DNA of 64,000 nucleotides from Pseudovirgaria hyperparasitica (Eukaryota > Ascomycota > Dothideomycetes > Acrospermales > Acrospermaceae). The notes under the pieces are model-generated. The model had not been told where the DNA came from. It made no database searches and was given only the letters and a program-made list of their open reading frames with translations. The stretch is from assembly GCF_010093815.1 (NCBI RefSeq), contig NW_022985557.1, positions 1,178,001-1,242,000 on the forward strand. Reading direction: 5' to 3'. Positions 57,084 through 64,000 of the stretch are shown here, in pieces (the stretch's first letter is position 1; the number at the start of each line of letters is the position of its first letter). A program made the translations under genes and the position numbers.

Positions 57084-58345
57084 TCAATACCCAGTCCCGT
57101 CGCCATTCACAACATCCGCCATCCTCGTTTCGCCCGTCAACACCCCCGACTGGGGAAATACAGACCCATAAACCGGCAACGGCGTCTCCTCCCAAAGCCT
57201 CTGAATCCTCCTCGCACTCTCCCCGAACCTCTCCAGCACACTCCCCTCCTCCTCCTCCTCCTCCTCCTCCCCACCCCCCAGCACAAGCTTGAAATCCCTC
57301 TTCTTCCAACCGCCCATCCACAAGCACATGCTCGACATCCCCAACATTCGCATGCAGCAGCACCGCCGCAACCGCATTCCTCCACCCGACAAGATCCGGG
57401 CCCCGCGTATCAAACACCACCACATCCGCTTTCGCCCCGGGCACAAGCACCCCGACATCACGCCGACGCAGCGCCAGCCCGCCATTCCGCGTCGCCAGCA
57501 GAAACGCCTGGGTCGCCGCTCATCGGGGTTCGTAGTCGGGAACGAGCCAGTCCTGCAGCGCCTCGCGGTACCAGACAAGGCGGGTTTTCTGCAGCCGCAG
57601 GCGGGGGCCTGGGTGAGGACGTCGGCGGAGAAGGTGAAGTGGGTGTCGGCGCCGAGGGCGGACAGGTCTTGGAAGAGGTGTGCTGTTGGGTGGTTCGTGG
57701 CCGTAGTGCATTTCGCTTTCGGGGGTGATGGCGGTGTGTTGGTGGGTCTGGCGCAGGAGGCGGGCGTCGAGGGGGTTGAGGTTGGAGGCGTGGCTGGAGA
57801 TGATGGGGAGGGTGGTGTTGAGCAGGGCGTGCGAGTGGAGGAGAGATGGGGTGTTTGCGGCGCCCCAGGGGCCGGTTAGGAGGTGTGTTGTGTAGAGGGA
57901 TGGGGCTGTTTCGCTGTGGGGTGTCAGTTGGGGGGGGGGGGTTGAAGGGAGGTTCCGAGGGGAAGGGGGAAGCACTTGATGAGTTGTACCACGGCTGAGT
58001 TTATTTCTGGAGGGTTGGCAAGCCACGAGTCGTACGAGAGTCCAAGGCTTATGGACGTATTGTGGAAGCTTGCAGCAGCGACAATAATGGTGCGATAGTC
58101 GGTCATTTGCGCCGTGATGTCGTAGTACGTCAGGTTGTGCAGGGTGATGCAGTACCAAACACGCGCGCCGCTGTCGATACTGGAGTTCAGCCTGGCGAGC
58201 ACATGGTCGAGGGAGAAGGATGCTGAGGCGTGGTCGACGATGGACGTTACGCCAGCGTGGAGCGATTCCCGGATGCCGACTGTTTGGGCATGGTATATGT
58301 CTTCAGGGGTGTGAGATTCACCGTAGCGGTAGATATACTAATGAG
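57084..58345 (-). pseudogene. Decayed amidohydrolase (ATZ/TRZ-type), 5'-truncated
   Basis: A cytosolic metal-dependent amidohydrolase relic. Ordered family blocks are visible across several frames: GESHTPEDIYHAQTVGIRES and GVTSIVDHAS, then SGARVWYC. A plausible 64-nt intron with a 12-G tract (on the plus strand) leads to LLTGPWGAANTPSLL, PIISSHASN and ITPESEMHYGHEP. Further on come FQDLSALGADTHFTFSADVLTQA, LQKTRLVWYREALQDWLVP, TQAFLLATRNGGLALRR with GVLVPGAKADVVVFD, then WKKRDFKLVLGG and the C-terminal helix ERFGESARRIQRLWEE. Consecutive blocks fall in different frames, with at least five one- or two-base shifts (near 57667, 57615, 57531, 57522 and 57307). The N-terminal strand with the HxH metal ligands is not found upstream. 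I therefore call it a pseudogene. Clustered sequencing errors in this GC-rich part are the main alternative. Confidence 0.8.
57245..57271. repeat. (CCT)n trinucleotide repeat
   Basis: About nine CCT units on the plus strand. In the amidohydrolase relic they read as a Glu run, EEEEEEEE. Confidence 0.9.
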
Positions 58346-58548
58346 GGGTTTCTCGTACCCGTCCCACGCACTTCGGAGTTGTAACCTCCGAATTCATTAT
58401 CCGGGGCGTGGACTCCAGCATGCTCGGAGTTGTGTCAGACGGACCAAACCTAGGTACACGTGGTGCCTTGTTAATTCTACTCGGATATGGATCTACTCAT
58501 CATCTGAGCGGACGAGTGCCAACACTGCCAGGAATATACCATGACCGC

Positions 58549-60341
58549 TCAAACCGGCACTCTCTTGCCCACCCTCCGCCAAAAGTCACACCTCTCCCGC
58601 AACTTCGGAACAGGAGCCTGACTAAAGCCCTCCGAACCAATGACAAACTCCTTCCCCTCACTAATCCGGGGCAGACCAGTAACATTCGCCGGCGTGAGTT
58701 TCCGTGCATTCGGATCCCCCGTCTGGAACAGACTCGCAAACGCCCCTGCATAGCCCCGATAGACGAGCGGATCAGCCGTCTGCACCGCATTGACCGAATT
58801 CCACTACATCACATCGCCGTCAGCATCCAAACAAACACACACACACTCTCTCTCAGAGCCAAAGAAGATACCAAACATCCACTTACCCACTTCGTATCAT
58901 CCGCATGCGTCGCCGGCAACCGCGCATACTCAGACAAATACCCCGCCCGCCTCGCCGCCCCCGCAACCCAAAAGCCCGCACAGCTCAGCACCGAGTCCCT
59001 ATATATCGCGCCGGCGCGCTCATACGTCGTACCATAAGCCGCCGTATCCGTGCTCCCAACGCCCGGATACAAAGCCTTCACATCCGCGATATCCGCGTCC
59101 GTGAAACCGGGCAGATACCCCCGGAGCCAGCCGTCGAAACTCGCCTCGGAGGAGTTATACCCCCCGCCGGCGGTCGTCGAGTTCGCCGTCCTGAGCCCCG
59201 GCGGCACAAACGTCTCGCCTTCGTGCTGGTTGAAGGTGGCCCATGCGACGTCTATGTCGATTCGTCCGCCGCTCACGGCCTCCGTCAGCGTCTCCCGCAG
59301 AAACGTGCCGTCGATGACCGGGCCCCAGTTGAATGTCCTGGTCGTGTACTTGAAGTCGTCCTTCATCGCGTACGCCGCCGTGCGGATGCGCGCGAAATCC
59401 ACCTCCTTTAAACACCGCAGCGCCGCGGCCTTGTCCATCCCCATCCCCATCCCCATCCCCACACCCGCATCAGCACACCCAACCAGCACCGCCAACCTCT
59501 CAAACTGCCCCTCCGCCTCCACCCCATCAAACGCCCCCGTCCTCCCCCAAAACGGACTCGTCGGCACCGCCCTCCGAAACAGTCTCTCCCTGCCCCCTCC
59601 CATCCCCGCAAGAACCTGCGCAACAACACTCCCCCCGCCCGCACTCTGCCCCTGCACCGTAACATCCCCCGCATCCCCACCAAAACCATGAATATACCTC
59701 CCTACCCACCTCAACGCCGCCCTCTGATCCAGCAGCCCCACGTTCAAATCACTCCCCGCATCCGCCGCGCCGACCGCGCTCCCGGCCAGGAACCCGAACG
59801 CGTTGACCCGGTAGTTCGGATACACGACTACGTAATCTGCGTCTGCGTCTACGCTGAGCACAGGATACAGCGAAGGCGGCACACCCAACGCCGCGCTTCC
59901 ACGGATGAAGCCCCCGCCGTAGAACACCACGACGACGGGTCTGCGCACGGTGGTGTCGGATGTGTTCCAGGGCCGGGAGTAGATGGATAGGAAGAGGCAG
60001 TTTTCGACGCCGGTGGTGGTGTCTTGTGGGCAGGTGGGGAAGGGGGTCGGGGAGCTGGTGTTGTGGGTGCCGGTGTAGGGGGGGAGGGGCTGGGGGCTGC
60101 GGAAGCGGTTTGGTGGGGCGGGGGAGGCGGCGTATTGGAGGGCGGGGAAGAGGGTGAGGTTGTAGGTGGGCGAGTAGGTTCCTGTTATGGTGGCGGTGTC
60201 GAGGGTTATGGTTGGGTTTTGGGAGGGGGAGGTTGCGTGGGTGAGGGGGAGGAGGGGGAGGAGGATGGGGAGGGAGAGGGAGAGGGAGAGGGAGAGGGAG
60301 AGGGAGAGGGAGAAGGGCATGCAGAGGTATGACTGCCGCAT
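58549..60341 (-). CDS. Secreted type-B carboxylesterase
   Basis: An extracellular alpha/beta hydrolase for carboxylic esters. Two exons (60341-58887 and 58803-58549, 83-nt intron) give about 569 aa. The signal peptide contains a (Ser-Leu)n run coded by a gggaga repeat. The start could be the Met at 60341 or the one seven codons on at 60320. Family marks are the Cys pair region NCLFLSIYSRP, the oxyanion loop VVVFYGGGFIRGSA, the nucleophile elbow VQGQSAGGGSV (catalytic Ser), the acidic motif FNQHEGETF and a C-terminal His (ATHADDTKW). The last exon reads ADPLVYRGYAGAFASLFQTGDPN, as in cholinesterase-like fungal enzymes. A second microsatellite gives GMGMGMGM. Substrate unknown. GC and codon bias are much higher than in the left half of the window. 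Confidence 0.92.
59440..59461. repeat. (CCCCAT)n coding microsatellite
   Basis: Four units in the esterase gene. On the coding strand they give repeated Gly-Met. Confidence 0.85.
60269..60314. repeat. (GGGAGA)n coding microsatellite
   Basis: About seven hexamer units on the plus strand, coding the Ser-Leu run of the esterase signal peptide on the minus strand. Unit number sets the length of the hydrophobic core. Confidence 0.9.
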
Positions 60342-61435
60342 GCTTCGTGTCCTAACAATCCTTCTAATATCCCCGTTCCCGCAAGACAGATAATGCAAGA
60401 ACGTGAAGAAATATCAATGTCGCAAACGCAGCAGCATGTCTCGAGCAGGCTGCCTATGATATACTACACCTACCCGCGACGCCCACCTGCATCCTACACT
60501 CCCGTCTATAAAAACATGATGGGGCACCACAGCGGGTAGTTCCTCGATGCTCGGAGGAAGAAACGGTGGTGTTCCGTGCGTTTCGCTGCAATGTGAGCCG
60601 AGCCGCGAGCTACTAGGGGGGAATTTATCCGGCGACTACAACATCATGGATTGGGAGATGTCCTGGGTTGATATTGTCCGTCGTGGAGTATTGTTTGGGG
60701 CTGTGAGGGGGGAGGAAGGCTGGGTCTGTTCGAGGGGTCTTGGTGGTCTTGCTGTGGGGTTGGTGCATCTTGTTGTCGAGACATCAAGGTTCAGATACGA
60801 CATCAGCATCACTTCACTCATCCACCTCACGCTCACGCTCACCCTCTTCCCCCCCTTCCCACACCCCATCCCAACAATCCCGCACAAACCGTTCAAACCG
60901 TTCAAACACCAGCGCAAACACCCCCCCAAAATCTCCCAATCAACAGCTCGATAACTCCTAGATGCGGATGTGGATCGTAACGCCTGTCAGAACATCCATG
61001 CGAGATATAAAGTGAGCTACGCACGAGTGCCCCGCACGAACGCATCCATGATGTTCAATCTATAGATAGAACAAACGACCCGGTACTAGGTACAGTAGCT
61101 ACATTGAATGCCAGCCAAGCACAACTAGCGCTTCAACACGTCCGTCTATCTGAAAGAGCTCTAGGAGGTAATTATGAGCATCGTCGGATTTACTGCTTTG
61201 CACCGTCGTGGCGTGGAGACTTCAAGGTCTCAATATCGCCAAGTGGGAGTGGTATCTGCGAGCACGTGCATGGATGGCTAAATGGCCTCAAGAACGGGAC
61301 AACAGGAGAGCAGAAAGTACGAAAGACTTGAAACAACAAATGCTCGATAGTCTTTCACATTCGATCTCTATGTCTATCCCTTTTATATGTCTGCACCTAG
61401 CTGGCGTGGGTATCGTCCGGGTATCATGACTCTGC
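60342..61435. other. Intergenic, nothing supported
   Basis: About 1.1 kb: the esterase promoter and the 3' side of the WD40 gene. C-rich tracts occur near 60840-60880. Frames here look random. Confidence 0.5.
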
Positions 61436-63027
61436 TCATGCTACAGGAGTCGAAAAGACAAGCGTGATATGACTGTGACAACATTAGCAATCAAGACAAA
61501 ACACTTTCCCATCCCAGGCCACCAGCAGCAGCAGCAGGAAACTTACTCATCACCGGCAGTCACAACAGACTTCTCCTCCTTGCCCTGCACAAAGCCCATG
61601 ATGCCGCCCCCGTCACCACCACCCCTGTGCCCCCTCCATTCGCCGACTAACCCTCTGGCAGCAGCAGTCGTACCCCCTCGTGCATCCCACCTCCTGACCA
61701 CGCCGTCATTCCCGCACGATGTGAGCAGCCAGCCGCCCTGGCCAGACTTCTTCGAGAACTCGACCTTGATGACTGCCTGGCCCTCGCCCTCATCCTCATG
61801 CGCGTTTTCGATCCGCCGCCTGGCGGCGAAACGATGTGCCACGTCGAACAGGACGATAGAGCCGTCCACGTTTCCGGCGGCCATGAGTGTGAGAGGCGGC
61901 TGGGCGAACGAAATGGTTTCTACGCTGTCGGAGCCCGCTTGGAGTGAGGCGAGGATCTGCCCGGCTTGTCCGCTGGAGCCAGCCTTCGGCCCACCGGCTT
62001 GCTTGCCACCAGCAGCTTTGCCTTTTTGCCCGGCACCTGTTGCGCTACTCGTTGCCGACGCATCTGCGCCTAAGCGTGGGAGCCCGACGATCCGTATCTG
62101 GCCCTCGGGTCCACCGACCGCAATCAAGGAGCCGTTCGGCGAGATGGCGATGCTGTATAGGCCCCCTTCAACCTTGAAACGCTCGTCGTGGCCAGTGAGT
62201 CCGACGACACTTTGGCTGCCTTGCGCCTCGACCAGTCCCGCCGCGGCAGCCTCTCCGAACACATCCCACACATATAGACTCGAGTCTTCCGAGACTGTTG
62301 CCAGTAGCTTGCCGTCTGGCGTCCAGGCCCCAGCCGTACATGATTCCTGGTGGATGTAGAACGTCTGGACAATACTCAAGGGCGATGTCTTGTCCGCCGC
62401 GTTGATCGTGTAAACCCAGACAGAGCCATCGTTTGCGCCCATGGCTACCGTGTTCGGGTACTCTGGGTGCGGACAAGCCGCCAGCCAGTTGATTTCCTCC
62501 ACCTCTTGCGCCTCCGCAATGAATCTCCACTTCAGCCCTGACGCGTCCGACTGCCATGTCCTCAGTTTTCCATCCAGTCCCGCCGACACCACATACTCTC
62601 CGCGAGGAAGTGTGAATGTGATTGCGTTTATGCTGTCCGTATGCCCCTCCAACTTGAAAATAGGCTTCAATCCCTCTCGTTCTACCGGTCGCGGATCGCT
62701 TTCGTAGCTCGGAGGAAGCACGGGCGGCTGTGGCGGGGTCGCGTCGAGTATATATCCCACATCATCGCCACCGCCTGTCGCGACGACGTTTGGATTTCGG
62801 GGATGGGAAGCAATGCAGAAGATCGAGTCTTTGTGCCCGTCAAAGTGCGCGACGCTGTCGTTGATGAGCTGAATCTCTTCCAACGTGGCCGAGGGGTCCT
62901 CGTCTGCGTCCTCATCCGAGTCCATGGCTGCGTCGTCGTCCGAGGGCACTTCTTCGCCTATCTCGTCTTCTTCCAGCATGTCGTCGTCCACGTCCTCGAC
63001 GTCATCGTGGGGTTGGTGGGCTGACAT
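61436..63027 (-). CDS. SQT1: WD40 protein, Sqt1/AAMP-like ribosome assembly factor
   Basis: Sqt1 is the dedicated chaperone of ribosomal protein uL16 (Rpl10) before it joins the 60S subunit. Two exons (63027-61547 and 61472-61436, 74-nt intron) give 505 aa. An acidic N-terminus (about residues 5-45, many Asp/Glu) precedes a WD40 propeller: HFDGHKDSIFCIASHP, LEGHTDSINAITF, the ACPHPEYPNTVAMGANDG block, a GAWTPDGKLLATVSEDSSLYVWD repeat (read here in part) and VGLTGHDERFKVEGG. An Ala/Gly/Lys-rich loop near residues 335-365 is an insertion between blades. The splice to VTAGDDHITLVF gives the family-typical end; without it the chain would stop at AGDE. The Met at 63027 fits better than the upstream one, which would add an unrelated 40 residues. 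Confidence 0.9.
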
Positions 63028-63786
63028 TTGCAGGAAATGGCTGACAAGGTTTGAGGGTTGAAGGGAGCGAAAAAGAATTGGGAAATATGCTTTTAGTAGC
63101 AGGGTAAAGAGCGACTTTATTGTTTTATATAATTTGCTGCGAGGCAAGGTGAAGTTTCCAGAGTGCTTAGAAATTCATGCCAAAAAGTTGCCAGTCGATT
63201 AGCCAGGTTTAGCAGAGTCGGGGAGGGGTTGCGCCGACCTCATAGATTGATCCATACCTAAATGGCACAAACGAGCTCGCTTCGATACATTGAACAGGAT
63301 GAATTAGGACATTCGTACTTTATGGCCCAAAACATGACTTCACCACTCCACCTCAAATTTCAGTCACAGATGGATCAGTAGTAAACGGCGGTAAAGAGTG
63401 GGTAGAGACACTTTTGTTCTGAAGATTGCACTATCTCGCTAGCTAAATTGTGGATGTGGAATTGTGGGAGGGGTATAGCATCGAGACTGTATAGTACAAA
63501 ATCGTAAGCAAAGTGTAGTATAAGGCCAGATCATGGTTTAAATCCAACAGAGTTCCACCAAGACGCGTGCGTCGTACGGCCGGCCCATTTTTCCAAAGGC
63601 TGTTCTCAACCCGACACCCCTAGATCGTCGTATGTAGATAAATAGCCAGACCATCGTACAACAACAAAAGAAACAATAATAGATCATCGTACAACAAAGG
63701 GAAGAAGTGTCGGGCTTATATTTACATCAGAATGTAGAAGCTTGCATCATTAAAAGTCGTAATCTGTCAAGGCAGTCCGACAACAG
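63028..63786. other. Intergenic, nothing supported
   Basis: 759 bases: promoter of the WD40 gene and 3' UTR of the gene at the right edge. Confidence 0.5.
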
Positions 63787-64000
63787 CTAGACCTCGGTGG
63801 CCGCCCGCCTCTTCCAGAATTTCCACTCAGCTTTCTGGTTGTTCTTGTTCGCAGCACCGGTTGGCAGTCGCTGAGTAGCAGCAGGCGGTACTGGTGGTCC
63901 CGAGTTCCGTAGGAAGTCGGCCAAGTCGCCGGTTTCAGAATTGGTGGCGCCCTGGCGCGGCGAGACAACTCTCGCATCGCGTGCGCCTGTAGCCGACGAC
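63787..64000 (-). CDS. 3' end of a gene cut by the window edge
   Basis: An open frame of 71 codons enters from the right edge and stops at 63789-63787. The reading includes RDARVVSPRQGATNSETGDLA and continues DFLRNSGPPVPPAATQRLP, then a basic end KAEWKFWKRRAATEV. A DLADFLRxSGPP block is a short pattern I have seen near the C-termini of uncharacterised fungal proteins. The choice of this frame over the ATG-bearing one in the same place rests on that block and on its composition. The 5' part and the full product lie outside the window. Confidence 0.65.
   Translation of the reverse strand, partial: SSATGARDARVVSPRQGATNSETGDLADFLRNSGPPVPPAATQRLPTGAANKNNQKAEWKFWKRRAATEV

Noticed and set aside
57039-57879. 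Long plus-strand frames across the amidohydrolase region
   Set aside because: They are antisense shadows of GC-rich sequence; the family blocks read on the minus strand.
58809-60157. Long plus-strand frames across the esterase gene
   Set aside because: Pro/Arg/Ser-rich antisense shadows; the minus strand carries the catalytic motifs.
61543-63147. Unspliced reading of the WD40 gene with an early Met and AGDE end
   Set aside because: Splicing restores the family-typical end (AGDDHITLVF), and the first 40 residues of the longer start are unlike the family.
1-64000. CRISPR arrays, bacterial operons, phage genes, attachment sites
   Set aside because: The tandem repeats seen are short microsatellites or two- to three-copy repeats without spacers, and gene structure is eukaryotic throughout.

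Overview
The window looks like chromosomal DNA from a filamentous ascomycete (Pezizomycotina, probably a Dothideomycete; the class is inferred from general look only). The support is eukaryotic gene structure with many 44-130 nt GT-AG introns, fungal housekeeping proteins (Arp2, ribosomal protein L5, EMC1, Sqt1-like, histidinol-phosphate aminotransferase, reticulon), fungal secreted enzymes (AA9 LPMO, subtilase, type-B carboxylesterase) and an intron-containing tRNA-Asn. Exon models were read by hand from splice sites and checked for a summed length divisible by three. Two loci fail: the subtilase and the amidohydrolase.

Layout. 1-4.0 kb: one small proline-rich protein beside a long GT repeat, otherwise apparently empty. 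4.0-28.3 kb is the housekeeping half: ARP2 (-) head-to-head with RPL5 (+), a large LRR/RNI-like protein (+), a rhodanese (+) convergent with a cytochrome P450 (-), EMC1 (-), a conserved multi-pass membrane protein (+), a reticulon (-), HIS5 (-) and a secreted beta-lactamase-fold serine hydrolase (-). 28.3-30 kb is an AT/TAG-rich relic-like gap. 30-45.4 kb has an accessory character: a second P450 with a long hydrophobic N-terminus, two membrane proteins of unknown function, a secreted subtilase with an apparent one-base frameshift, an AA9 LPMO and a 4-coumarate-CoA-ligase-like enzyme ending in a peroxisomal signal. 46-48.5 kb: an SMR-domain protein with a CaaX-like end, tRNA-Asn and a low-complexity protein. 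48.5-54.8 kb is gene-poor, with a lone intronless bacterial-looking HAD phosphatase. 54.8-60.4 kb: an unrecognised nuclear-type protein, then a GC-rich block with a decayed amidohydrolase and a carboxylesterase. 61.4-64 kb: a Sqt1/AAMP-like WD40 protein and the 3' end of a gene cut by the window edge.

I see no new multi-gene defence or mobile system. The items most worth a second look are the bacterial-type HAD phosphatase, the SMR protein with its possible lipid anchor, the frameshifted subtilase, the multiply frameshifted and 5'-truncated amidohydrolase, and two tandem splice acceptors where the upstream choice would insert an in-frame stop.
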